Below are positions 1-7,005 of a stretch of DNA of 17,142 nt, one piece after another. Positions within the stretch are counted from its first letter, which is position 1. The number at the start of each line of letters is the position of its first letter. Made by a program: the position numbers and the translations under genes. The notes under the pieces are model-generated. The model worked only from the letters and a program-made list of their open reading frames with translations. It had not been told where the DNA came from and ran no database searches. Source of the stretch: Acetobacteraceae bacterium (lineage in GTDB: Bacteria > Pseudomonadota > Alphaproteobacteria > Acetobacterales > Acetobacteraceae); NCBI GenBank assembly GCA_019237355.1, contig JAFAHH010000615.1:1-17142 (forward strand). Direction: 5' to 3'.

Positions 1-37
1 GTTCGCTGGGCAGTTTACAAAAACGTTAGGGGAACCA

Positions 38-1015
38 ATGCGGGCAATCGTAGTCGATAAGGCGGAAGGCGGGCAGAAGGCCGAACTGCGCGACTTCAAC
101 GAGGCCGAGCTGATGGACGGGGACGTGACCGTGCGTGTGACGCACTCCACCATCAACTACAAGGACGGGCTCGCAATCACCGGCAAATCCCCTATCGTGC
201 GCCGTTGGCCGATGATCCCGGGCATCGATTTCGCCGGCGTGGTCGATCAGAGCACCCACCCCGAGTGGAAAGCCGGCGATAAGGTGATCCTGAATGGCTG
301 GGGTCTGGGGGAGACCCATCTCGGCGGCTACGCCGAACGAGCCCGGGTCAAGGGCGATTGGCTGGTACCCTTGCCGGAGGGTATGACACCCGATCAGGCG
401 ATGGCCATCGGTACTGCCGGCTACACCGCCATGCTGGCAATCCTTGCCCTGGAACAGTTCGGCAAAAGCCCGTCCGAGGGCCCAGTGCTGGTCACGGGCG
501 CCGCTGGAGGCGTTGGGTCGGTCGCAATCGCCGTGCTCGCGCATCTCGGCTGGGTGGTGATCGCCAGCACCGGGCGCCCGTCGGAAGCGGATTACCTGAA
601 GGGCCTTGGAGCTGCGGAAATCATCGACCGCAATGAATTGTCCAAGCCGGGCCGCCCCTTGGGCAAGGAGCGCTGGGTTGCGGCGGTGGACAGCGTGGGG
701 TCTCACACGCTCGCAAATGTGCTTGCTCAGGCCAAATATGCCGGCGCTGTCGCCGCCTGCGGTCTCGCCCAAGGGATGGACCTGCCCACGACCGTCGCGC
801 CCTTCATCCTTCGCGGCGTGAGCTTGCTCGGCATTGATAGCGTGATGTGCCCACAACCTCGGCGCCGCGAAGCCTGGCGGCGTCTCGCGAAAAACTTGGA
901 TCGCGGCAAGCTGGCCAAAATAACCAGCCACGTAAAACTGGACGAGGTAATCGGAATTGCTCCGCGCATCCTCGAGGGGCAAGTGCGGGGGCGCATCGTC
1001 GTCGACGTTGCGTAG
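38..1015 (+). CDS. acuI: Acryloyl-CoA reductase AcuI/YhdH-type, zinc-free MDR oxidoreductase
   Basis: The 325-residue product is a medium-chain dehydrogenase/reductase of the YhdH/AcuI type, the usual length for that family. Members reduce acryloyl-CoA to propionyl-CoA with NADPH in the cytoplasm, as a detoxification step or in 3-hydroxypropionate or DMSP breakdown. An N-terminal GroES-like fold carries STINYKDGLAITG (about 37-49) and PGIDFAGVV (61-69). A Rossmann fold follows with the nucleotide-binding loop GAAGGVGS at about 154-161. The zinc-ligand cysteines of alcohol dehydrogenases are absent, as expected for this subgroup. The ATG at 38 has a weak GGGGAA ribosome site just upstream. The broken cfa gene starts 31 bases after the stop on the same strand, so the two may once have been co-transcribed. 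The family is certain; the exact substrate is inferred from homology. Confidence 0.9.
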   Translation: MRAIVVDKAEGGQKAELRDFNEAELMDGDVTVRVTHSTINYKDGLAITGKSPIVRRWPMIPGIDFAGVVDQSTHPEWKAGDKVILNGWGLGETHLGGYAERARVKGDWLVPLPEGMTPDQAMAIGTAGYTAMLAILALEQFGKSPSEGPVLVTGAAGGVGSVAIAVLAHLGWVVIASTGRPSEADYLKGLGAAEIIDRNELSKPGRPLGKERWVAAVDSVGSHTLANVLAQAKYAGAVAACGLAQGMDLPTTVAPFILRGVSLLGIDSVMCPQPRRREAWRRLAKNLDRGKLAKITSHVKLDEVIGIAPRILEGQVRGRIVVDVA

Positions 1016-1046
1016 CGGTTACGGCTGCAAAGGCCACCCGGCACGC

Positions 1047-2345
1047 ATGTCGTTCAGACTTCGGGTCCTAACGCATTTGCAGAACCGGCTTGGTGGCGGC
1101 GAGCTCCCATTGCGGATCGCTTTCTGGGATGGCCAGGTCTTCGATTTTGCGCCCTCGCCTCAGGTGACGATCGGCATCCGGTCGCCGCGGGTACTCCGCT
1201 TTTTCCTTACAGGCGATATCGGCAAGCTCACCGAGGCCTATGTTGGGGGCGATATCGCCGTCGATGGGCGGCTGCAGGATGTGCTGCGGATCGGTACGGC
1301 CATCGCCGAACGGATCGTTCAATTCCCGCTCCTACAACGGTTCGGCCAAGTGCTTGCATGGCGTCCGCGCCGCTACAGCAAGCGGCGCGACGCCGCGGCG
1401 GTCAGCCATCACTACGACGTTTCAAACCAGTTTTATGCGCTTTGGCTGGACCGGAACATGATCTATTCCTGCGCCTATTACGAGACCGGCGCGGAAGATA
1501 TCGATACCGCACAGGAGCAAAAGCTAGATCATATCTGCCGCAAGCTTCGCCTCAGCCCCGGTGATAGCGCAAGCTTCGCCTCAGCCCCGTGATAGATTGC
1601 TGGATATCGGATGCGGCTGGGGCGGGTTGGTGGAATGGGCTGCCACCCGCTATGGCGCTGCTTGCCTCGGTATCACGCTCAGCCGGCAGCAATATGAATA
1701 TGCCCGGGAGCGGATGGCGGAGGCCGGGTTGTCGGACCGGGTTGAGGTGCGGCTCCAGGATTACGCGATGTCGCGGGCGAGGCTTGCTTCGACAAGATCG
1801 TCTCGGTCGGTATGTATGAGCATGTCGGGATCGCCAATTATCCGGTTTATTTCGGCGCAATCGCCCGCCTACTAAAACCCGGCGGTACGGTGCTTAATCA
1901 CGGCATTACCGCACGCAACCCCCAGGGGCGGGTCGAAGGCCCGCCCGGGGGCGGCGAGTTCATCGAGCGCTTCGTCTTCCCCGGTGGGGAGTTGCCGCAT
2001 ATTTCGCGGGCGCTCTAGGAAATTGCCGGCGTAGGGCTCGAGATCGCCGACGTCGAGGACCTGCGCCCGCATTATCCCCCCACCTTGCTGCATTGGGTGC
2101 GTCGGCTGGAGGCACAGAAAGACCGGGCCATCGCCTTGGTGGGGGATGCGTGCTACCGCGTATGGCGCATGTATATGCCCTGGATGGCGATGGCCTTCGA
2201 TCAGGGACGGCTCTCAGTGGATCAGGTTCTGGCTTACAAGCCGGGGCCGGGCGGCATGGCGGCCCGCCCTTGGACGCGGGCCTATCAATATCTGCCGGAA
2301 ACGATGGTCTACGAAGCGGTGCGATTGGATTGGAGAACCACCTGA
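1047..2345 (+). pseudogene. cfa: Cyclopropane-fatty-acyl-phospholipid synthase, inactivated by three lesions
   Basis: The joined frames read as a full cyclopropane-fatty-acid synthase of about 423 residues, an enzyme that methylenates double bonds of membrane phospholipid acyl chains using S-adenosylmethionine. Family landmarks are clear: HYDVSNQFYALWLD, the SAM site DIGCGWGGL, GMYEHVG, and RPHYPPTLLHW near the C-terminus. Three independent defects break it. A near-perfect 28-base tandem duplication at 1539-1595 shifts the frame just before the SAM site. One base is missing after 1763, where adding a C restores QDYRDVAGEACFDK. A TAG at 2016-2018 replaces what is probably a CAG codon (HISRAL-stop-EIAG). 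No single frame covers the catalytic domain, so no active enzyme is expected. The reading resumes cleanly to the TGA at 2345, suggesting recent decay. Its 3' end overlaps the convergent AI-2E gene by 37 bases. Sequencing error is unlikely to explain all three lesions. Confidence 0.93.
1539..1595 (+). repeat. Imperfect tandem duplication (29 + 28 bases) inside cfa
   Basis: Copy one spans 1539-1567 and copy two 1568-1595. They are identical except that the second lacks one G in the CCCCGG run. The net gain of 28 bases is not a multiple of three and destroys the frame directly before the SAM-binding loop. The original protein reading would have been KLRLSPGDRLLDIGCG. The near-identity of the copies points to a recent event such as replication slippage. 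An assembly artefact is the alternative. Confidence 0.9.
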
Positions 2346-3526
2346 ACCGTTTCCGGTTCGGCTGTTCCGCCGGGTGCAATCGGCTCAGCGTAGTATTGCT
2401 GGAGCACCAAGTTGAAGGTCGAGAGTACTGGCACCGCCAGTAGCAATCCGATCGCGCCGAAGAGGATGCCCCCGCAAACAAACCCCAGAATAATCACGAC
2501 GGGGTGAATGCGGACGGCCTTACCGAGCACGAGCGGACCCACGATGTTGTCGATGGACAGCCTCAGCGCGATCGCAAATCCAATCAGCAGCCCGGCCGTG
2601 AGCACGCTTCGCTCCTGCAGCGCAGTCAAAGCGACTAAGGCTCCGGAGGCCATTGGGCCAATTGCCGGGATCAGCTCGAGCAGGCCCACGACGATCGCGA
2701 GCAGAACCGCGTACGGCAAGTGGAAAACGGGGCCGAATCCGATCCAGGCGGCGCTTGCCGTATAGAGTACAACCAGGCAAATACCGATGATATAGCGGCG
2801 AAGCAACGGAACAACTTTGGGCAGCACACTTCGCACCGAGCCGCGGCGCTCTGGCGGCAGTAAGCAGATTGTGCCCTCAACGATACGCGGCCCCGACATC
2901 ATCAAATATGGGATCAGCACGAACGTTAGTACAATGATGAACAGGCCGAGCCCGGCCATGCCCGCAATCCCGGCGACTTGGCCGGGGCCGGCAAACTGGC
3001 GCGCGGTCTCGAAAATCTGGTTGGTTACCATATCAGCCGTGATATGCATGCCGAAGAGGTCCAGCCCATTTGGGCCGATCATTTCGTTGAAAACTCGATG
3101 TATCACTTGCGGCAACCTTGAGACGGCGTCCGAGATATCCCTGAGGGCCAGGGTGCCGACCCAGTAGAACACGCCCAAAATGGCCGCATAGATTAGAATG
3201 CAAAACGGAACAACAACGACCCATCGATGACCGGTGCGCCGCTCGCCCCATCTTACGACCGGCTCAGTTACAAATCCAATCGCGCCGGCGAGGATAAACG
3301 GCACCAGCCCGTAGCGCACGATGTAGAGCAGCAGCAGAAGGACGATGATCGCGAAAGTGATCGCCCACCCGCTGGCAAGGGAACGCTGCGGCTTCACCTG
3401 GTCTTGGCTTGCCGGGGATGAGGCCTCGAGATCGGATTGCGGTCGGGCACCGCTGCTGCTTGCTTCTGGCTCGATGTCCTTCGAACCAGTCTGGTCGGCG
3501 CCGGTCCTATCAGCGGTCTGTTCCAT
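2309..3526 (-). CDS. AI-2E family transporter (PF01594-type integral membrane protein)
   Basis: The product has about 405 residues. An acidic, polar N-terminal tail of about 50 residues is followed by roughly seven to eight hydrophobic segments, the arrangement and length usual for the AI-2E/PerM family. The loop ELIPAIGP between later helices is the family's most recognisable motif, and the C-terminal pair of long helices around IHPVVIILGFVCGG is also typical. Members export autoinducer-2 (TqsA), exchange sodium and protons, or have unknown cargo; nothing here identifies the substrate. The ATG at 3526 overlaps the hpnB stop as TGATG, and a GTG at 3529 gives a GTGA overlap instead. Either way translation is coupled to hpnB. 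Context suggests an envelope role, though involvement in hopanoid metabolism is only an inference. Confidence 0.88.
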   Translation of the reverse strand: MEQTADRTGADQTGSKDIEPEASSSGARPQSDLEASSPASQDQVKPQRSLASGWAITFAIIVLLLLLYIVRYGLVPFILAGAIGFVTEPVVRWGERRTGHRWVVVVPFCILIYAAILGVFYWVGTLALRDISDAVSRLPQVIHRVFNEMIGPNGLDLFGMHITADMVTNQIFETARQFAGPGQVAGIAGMAGLGLFIIVLTFVLIPYLMMSGPRIVEGTICLLPPERRGSVRSVLPKVVPLLRRYIIGICLVVLYTASAAWIGFGPVFHLPYAVLLAIVVGLLELIPAIGPMASGALVALTALQERSVLTAGLLIGFAIALRLSIDNIVGPLVLGKAVRIHPVVIILGFVCGGILFGAIGLLLAVPVLSTFNLVLQQYYAEPIAPGGTAEPETVQVVLQSNRTAS

Positions 3527-4848
3527 CACAGCTTATCGGTTGAAGGCGGGTCCGGTCGCACCGCATACTCAAGCTGGTAATGGCGCCCTTTCCAAGTCAC
3601 CTGCCGCCTCCGGCGTAAAATCACGCTGCGAAAGGAAAGAATTGCAGCCGTGGTGGCTCCAAGCGGAAACAGCAACACATAGAAGAGCGAAACCTTGAAA
3701 TGGCGGAAAGTGCCAGCCTGCATGCCGAGAGCGATGCCCGAGCCGGTGGCGGCAAGCCCAAGCCCGGCCAATGATGCTGGGGAGGGCTGGGAGGCGGCGG
3801 CAACAGCCAGAACAATGGGTATCGTCAAAACTGCCCAGCTCACCAACAAAGCGCAGGCGGCGGTAAGGACTGTGCTGCTTCCATCTCCCATGATGTCCAC
3901 GGCATTTTTAGAAAATCCCTGCCAAAGCGAACGCAGACCGGCATACATCCGGGTCGAAGCGAGGCGCTCACCTGCAATTACCCCAAATCGGTAGCCAAGT
4001 TGCTTCGTCCGCCCAGCAAGCGCTTTGTCTTCGCAGATCGCCCCGCACACGGCCGCATGGCCGCCCACCGCGTAATAGACATTGCGCCGGATCAGCAGGA
4101 ATTGGCCATTCGCGTTCGCCTCTGGATGGGCTGGATTGCTGGCCTGAGCCCAATCCTTCGCGCAAGCGATGAAGAGCATCCCAACCGGGATGATCAGCCG
4201 CTCCCAGAAACTGCCGAGTTCTTGAAACGGATAGAGCGAGACCATATCGAGCCCTTTTGCTTCCGCGGTTTGCACCGCAGTCGCGATAAGGGTTGGGGTG
4301 GCCCGCACATCCGCATCGATGAAGCAGAGCCACTCGCTATCGCTCGCGATGGCGCCCTGCCAGCAAGCGTGCGGCTTACCCAGCCATCCTTTCGGAAGCG
4401 GACCGGATGAAATGAGCGCGACACGAGGCTCCCGGTTGCACCAATCCCGCACAGCGGCAGCCGTTCCGTCGTCTGACACATCATCAACGACGATCATCGA
4501 ATAACCGCTTCGTACCTCGCGCTGAGCGCACAACGCGGCGAGACATGCGTCGATATTGTTAATTTCATTCCGCGCAGGAACAACCACCGCGACTGACGGC
4601 GATGCGCCCGGGGTAGGGCTGTTGTTAGAACCGCGATCCAGGCTTTCCGACGATCGGGACCCCAATCCCGGGCCCCCATTTTGCCGCGCAAAATGGGACC
4701 CGGTACTCGCGAATTGGGAACCCGAGTCCGCCCCAAGCCACGGCGCTTTAATAGGCTCGGCGTTTCGATAAGCCCGGAACTGCCGCAAGGCGCGTGCCAG
4801 CAGCACGAGCACGAGCGCGAACCAGGCTAAGCCCGCCGACAGAATCAC
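3526..4848 (-). CDS. hpnB: Hopanoid biosynthesis-associated glycosyltransferase HpnB, with in-frame palindromic-element insert
   Basis: This is a membrane-anchored family 2 glycosyltransferase that matches HpnB, found in hopanoid gene sets; its exact donor and acceptor are not established. One N-terminal helix (about residues 2-21) leads to a GT-A domain with VAVVVPARNE (86-95), VVDDVSDDGTA, the metal-binding CFIDADV and a catalytic-type CEDKAL. Hydrophobic C-terminal segments follow. I chose the GTG at 4848 because it overlaps the upstream stop as GTGA and places the anchor helix at the N-terminus. The frame stays open upstream, but that sequence belongs to the neighbouring gene. The protein is about 440 residues, some 40-50 longer than I recall for the family. 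The excess matches residues about 34-74, encoded by a dispersed palindromic repeat (4629-4748). The insert is Gly/Ser/Arg-rich and falls between anchor and catalytic domain, so the enzyme could remain active. Confidence 0.9.
   Translation of the reverse strand: MILSAGLAWFALVLVLLARALRQFRAYRNAEPIKAPWLGADSGSQFASTGSHFARQNGGPGLGSRSSESLDRGSNNSPTPGASPSVAVVVPARNEINNIDACLAALCAQREVRSGYSMIVVDDVSDDGTAAAVRDWCNREPRVALISSGPLPKGWLGKPHACWQGAIASDSEWLCFIDADVRATPTLIATAVQTAEAKGLDMVSLYPFQELGSFWERLIIPVGMLFIACAKDWAQASNPAHPEANANGQFLLIRRNVYYAVGGHAAVCGAICEDKALAGRTKQLGYRFGVIAGERLASTRMYAGLRSLWQGFSKNAVDIMGDGSSTVLTAACALLVSWAVLTIPIVLAVAAASQPSPASLAGLGLAATGSGIALGMQAGTFRHFKVSLFYVLLFPLGATTAAILSFRSVILRRRRQVTWKGRHYQLEYAVRPDPPSTDKL
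4629..4748 (-). repeat. Palindromic repeat (family 1) inserted in frame in hpnB, with nested second palindrome
   Basis: Read on the minus strand, this segment matches the spacer element at 13147-13232 over nearly its whole length: both carry GGCTTG, GGCGGA, TCGGGTTCCCAATTCGCG, then CCCGATCGTCGGAAAGCCTG and ATCGCG, with scattered substitutions. In the hpnB copy about 36-40 extra bases sit at the centre and form their own hairpin, with perfect 10-base arms at 4675-4684 and 4688-4697 around a 3-base loop. The segment has no stop codon in the hpnB frame and codes for about 40 residues, including SGSQFAS and SSESLDRGS. The outer ends are approximate. Confidence 0.88.
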
Positions 4849-5657
4849 CCCGGCGCATCCACATTCGTTCCCGGCCCGTATTGCGCGAGCACGCGCTCGC
4901 GCGAGATCCAAATCTCGTAGCGTTCGCGCTGGAATACTTGCCGGCTTGTTGCTGCTGGGTTGAATGCCCGCGCAAGCCCCCACATCAGCATACTGTGTCC
5001 GAGGTCGTACTGCCCTGGCATTGGTGAGGCCGATCGCGCAGGGGCAAAGCCGAATTTTTCCGCCAAACGCTCCGCCTGCTGGGAGGCAAGCCGGTTCGGC
5101 AAGGCCAGGCACGCATAGATCGCCCGCACATCCTTAAGCGCTGGGTTAAGGTCCAGGTGCTTGGCAAGCTCATTCAGCGAATCCCGAATAAGCTGGCGCG
5201 CGGCGTTAGCCCAGCGTAAATCGGGGCCCGTCTGGGGGAACTTAGGAATGCGCTCGTTCCAAAGATGCAAAACACAGATCGGTTCGCCCCGCTCGATCCG
5301 CGCGTCATCGGCAAGCACGACCGGGCGGCGGGCGGCGATTACGGAAAATCGCAAAGCGCATCTCGGGTCGTCACTAAACTCCGAAACGCCGTGCACCCAG
5401 CGCAGCATGGCGTCGATGCGGCCCATGAGGGCCACCCAGCACCGGTCCCGCCAAGCCGGATTGCCAGGGATAGAAGGGATCGGCGCCCTTGGACGCGCGG
5501 TTTGGAAAGCATTCCGGGGCGCTTGCGGATCAAGCCTATCGGCGATCAAGCTTGCTTTTTCCTCTAGCGCCTTCTCACGACAGGGTTCGGTTAGCAGCGA
5601 TGGGTCCAAGGATTCTGCTCCAGTCTTGAGTGGCTTCCACTCACGGCTACGCGCCAA
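4845..5657 (-). CDS. YkoP-like domain protein, first gene of the hpnB operon
   Basis: The product is up to 270 residues and soluble, with no signal peptide or membrane helix. The central part (about 70-230) resembles the YkoP-like domain, with the patterns GRIDAMLRWVHGVSEF, ARIERGEPICVLHLWNERIP and LASQQAERLAEKFGF. The domain's biochemical function is unknown to me; it also occurs fused or next to sugar-modifying envelope enzymes. The last codon overlaps hpnB as GTGA, so the two are translationally coupled and probably act in the same process. The first in-frame start is a TTG at 5657 and no ATG or GTG lies upstream in frame. The N-terminal 60 or so residues look unstructured, so the true start may be further in, for example at an internal TTG or at the ATG of MGRIDAML. 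The domain assignment is moderately confident and the function is not known. Confidence 0.75.
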   Translation of the reverse strand: MARSREWKPLKTGAESLDPSLLTEPCREKALEEKASLIADRLDPQAPRNAFQTARPRAPIPSIPGNPAWRDRCWVALMGRIDAMLRWVHGVSEFSDDPRCALRFSVIAARRPVVLADDARIERGEPICVLHLWNERIPKFPQTGPDLRWANAARQLIRDSLNELAKHLDLNPALKDVRAIYACLALPNRLASQQAERLAEKFGFAPARSASPMPGQYDLGHSMLMWGLARAFNPAATSRQVFQRERYEIWISRERVLAQYGPGTNVDAPG

Positions 5658-5967
5658 GCGCTCTCTGCGAGCCGGTTCACCTGCTCGTGCATGCTTCGCA
5701 TGTTCATTCGAACGGGCTCGGGTCTAGAGCGGTTTTCCGCTCATGTGGAACCGCTCTAGCTTGGTCTCGCGAGGGGACTGCGGCTTCCTTCGCGCTGGCA
5801 CGCGATCGGGTCCGGCTCACAAGATATGGATTCCCCCGGATGGTGATCTGTTCTCGTGCATGCCCGCCCCTGGCCTGAAAGCGTGGAACACGTTCCTGAC
5901 CAAGAATCCTTGACAGCAGACCTGTTGGTCGTGGTCGTTGCTCGCATGGCGGATTAGGCTCTGGCCT
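5658..5967. other. 310-base gap between genes, no convincing gene
   Basis: Apart from the palindrome at 5724-5759 I see nothing coding here. Short frames exist on both strands, but none has a ribosome site, a recognisable product or a sensible neighbour relationship. On the minus strand an ATG near 5707 opens a short frame of about 38 codons that ends inside the YkoP-like gene; I do not consider it real. The promoter of the hpnB operon should lie here, but no clear -35/-10 pair stands out. Confidence 0.5.
5724..5759. repeat. Short palindromic repeat (family 2), CTAGAGCGGTT type
   Basis: A perfect 11-base inverted repeat has arms at 5724-5734 and 5749-5759, separated by 14 bases. Both ends read CTAGAGC outward to inward, the same terminal motif as the elements near 13147, 13252 and 13320. 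It lies 67 bases upstream of the first usable start codon of the YkoP-like gene, so it may be part of that operon's leader or promoter region. Similar sequences are common as dispersed repeats in alphaproteobacteria, from general knowledge. Confidence 0.75.
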
Positions 5968-6162
5968 TCACGAGGGCTGGTGCCGCGGCTCCGTGCGCCG
6001 CAGTTCACAGATTGCCGCGTGAATGGATTGCCAGCGGTCAAACTCGGCCGTGTCGCCCTTCGTTTGCATCTCGGCGGCACGCTCGAGCGCAACTGCCTGG
6101 GCCCGCAACCCGTGACGCTCGATCATCATGCGTGCGACTTCGCGAGGATCGCTTTGTTGCAT
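5968..6162 (-). CDS. Small conserved alphaproteobacterial protein, 64 residues
   Basis: The 64-residue product starts MQQSDPREVARMMIERHG and is charged and probably all-helical, with the pattern ALERAAEMQTKGDTAEFDRW. This resembles small uncharacterised proteins of Rhodospirillales and related groups, in which 'ARxMIERHG...A...A..EM...GD......W' recurs; that similarity is from memory. No function is known and no enzymatic motif is visible. The start at 6162 is supported by a strong GGAGGGAG ribosome site about 6 bases upstream. The frame is open further upstream to 6261, but those residues do not fit the family and include part of a repeat. The family 4 palindromic repeat at 6181-6234 sits just behind the ribosome site, where a promoter would be expected. 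The gene appears to be a single transcription unit. Confidence 0.78.
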   Translation of the reverse strand: MQQSDPREVARMMIERHGLRAQAVALERAAEMQTKGDTAEFDRWQSIHAAICELRRTEPRHQPS

Positions 6163-6180
6163 GGTTACTCCCTCCGGCGC

Positions 6181-6234
6181 AGAGCAGGTCGCCGCTGACC
6201 ATCTTCGCTCAGCCACGTGCTCGGAATCCCATCG
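6181..6234. repeat. Dispersed repeat (family 4), AGAGCAGRTCGCC type, first copy
   Basis: This segment aligns with 13320-13374 at roughly three quarters identity. Shared blocks include AGAGCAG, TCGCC, ATCTTCG, TCAGC, CGTGC and CGG. The copy near 13320 keeps a better hairpin around the ATCTTCG loop. Here the arms GCCGCTGACC and CTCAGCCACG pair less well, indicating an older or diverged copy. It lies 19 bases upstream of the 64-residue gene's start codon. Confidence 0.65.
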
Positions 6235-6280
6235 GGGAAGTGCCATGGGCAACCCGAACATGCTCGCAACTAAAGGCCAA

Positions 6281-6316
6281 ACCAGTTTTCGGCCACATAG
6301 TAAGCCGCAAACTGGT
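6281..6316 (-). terminator. Possible terminator hairpin downstream of the ankyrin gene
   Basis: Twelve-base arms at 6281-6292 and 6305-6316 pair with a single mismatch around a 12-base loop. On the minus strand the hairpin comes 42 bases after the ankyrin gene's stop and is followed by a T/G-rich tract (TTTGGCCTTT), not a clean U-run. It could end the tspO-ankyrin transcript or be another dispersed palindrome. Confidence 0.35.
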
Positions 6317-6357
6317 CTAGCGGCAGGTCGAACGCATTGCGCGCAACCGCGGTTCCT

Positions 6358-6990
6358 TCATCGTACTGCAGGCGCTGCTCCGAATCCGAGGAACCCGGCC
6401 GCCGTATTGGGCGTGCCGCCATCCCCAGCAAACAGCCGCGGCGATTGCGGGGCGGCAGATTCAGCCGTGCGGGCGCGCACCTGCTTGGCGGCCACCTTTC
6501 GCCCCTCAGGGCGTGCCGGCCTCAATTGCTTGCTGGCTACGCGTTCTGGAACTGGCGCCGGAGGCTGCCCGCCCGGCTTTGCCGCTGAACTCCGGAAAGA
6601 GAGCAGCAAGAAGGAGATATCGTTACGTCCGAGATCAATGGAGAGCTCGACGGGCGTCAGTCCGAGCACATTTTGAGCATTGAGATCGGCGCCGCGATCA
6701 ATCGCATCGCGTACTGCGGCGATGTCGCCGCGATTGACGCCATCGAACAGCGCCTCATTCGGGGACATTTCACCGGGCGGACGGTCTGGCGGAGCGACTC
6801 GCGCCTTATCCGTTTGGGCGCCAGGCAGGGCTGCGGGTGGCGGTGGTTTCGGCTTCTCAGCGCCGGCGTCGCCCTGTCCGAGGCCCGAGCCGGCCATGAT
6901 CTGCGCCTGCGCGAGGGCGGGCGAGAGGAGGGTGATTGAGAACAAAAGCGCCCGAACCGAGCGCGAAGGCGAGGGAGCGGTGGTGATCAT
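6358..6990 (-). CDS. Secreted ankyrin-repeat protein
   Basis: The 210-residue product begins with a typical signal peptide: basic n-region (SPSRSVR), hydrophobic stretch (LLFSITLLSPALA) and an ALAQA cleavage-like site near residue 29. It is therefore probably periplasmic. A Pro/Ala-rich linker (about 45-75) leads to two ankyrin-type units at about 78-132, with FDGVNRGDIAAVRDAIDRG and NAQNVLGLTPVELSIDLG. The rest (about 135-210) is basic, low-complexity and ends GFLGFGAAPAVR. Ankyrin repeats mediate protein-protein contacts; no partner can be named. It starts 15 bases after the tspO stop on the same strand, so the two are probably one operon. The ribosome site is weak. The domain call is firm and the role is unknown. 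Confidence 0.85.
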   Translation of the reverse strand: MITTAPSPSRSVRALLFSITLLSPALAQAQIMAGSGLGQGDAGAEKPKPPPPAALPGAQTDKARVAPPDRPPGEMSPNEALFDGVNRGDIAAVRDAIDRGADLNAQNVLGLTPVELSIDLGRNDISFLLLSFRSSAAKPGGQPPAPVPERVASKQLRPARPEGRKVAAKQVRARTAESAAPQSPRLFAGDGGTPNTAAGFLGFGAAPAVR

Positions 6991-7005
6991 AAGCGGAGCA
7001 ATACC

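Noticed and set aside
26..982. A long minus-strand open frame (318 codons) opposite the acuI gene
   Set aside because: It is a by-product of GC-rich codon bias on the opposite strand. The translated sequence resembles no family, while the plus strand encodes a full AcuI/YhdH protein.
2309..3526. Quorum-sensing function for the AI-2E family protein
   Set aside because: The family name does not predict autoinducer export. There is no luxS or lsr gene in the window and the genomic context is hopanoid-related.
4849..5112. Upstream extension of hpnB by 88 codons
   Set aside because: This stretch is the coding sequence of the YkoP-like gene in another frame. The GTGA overlap and the position of the anchor helix favour the start at 4848.
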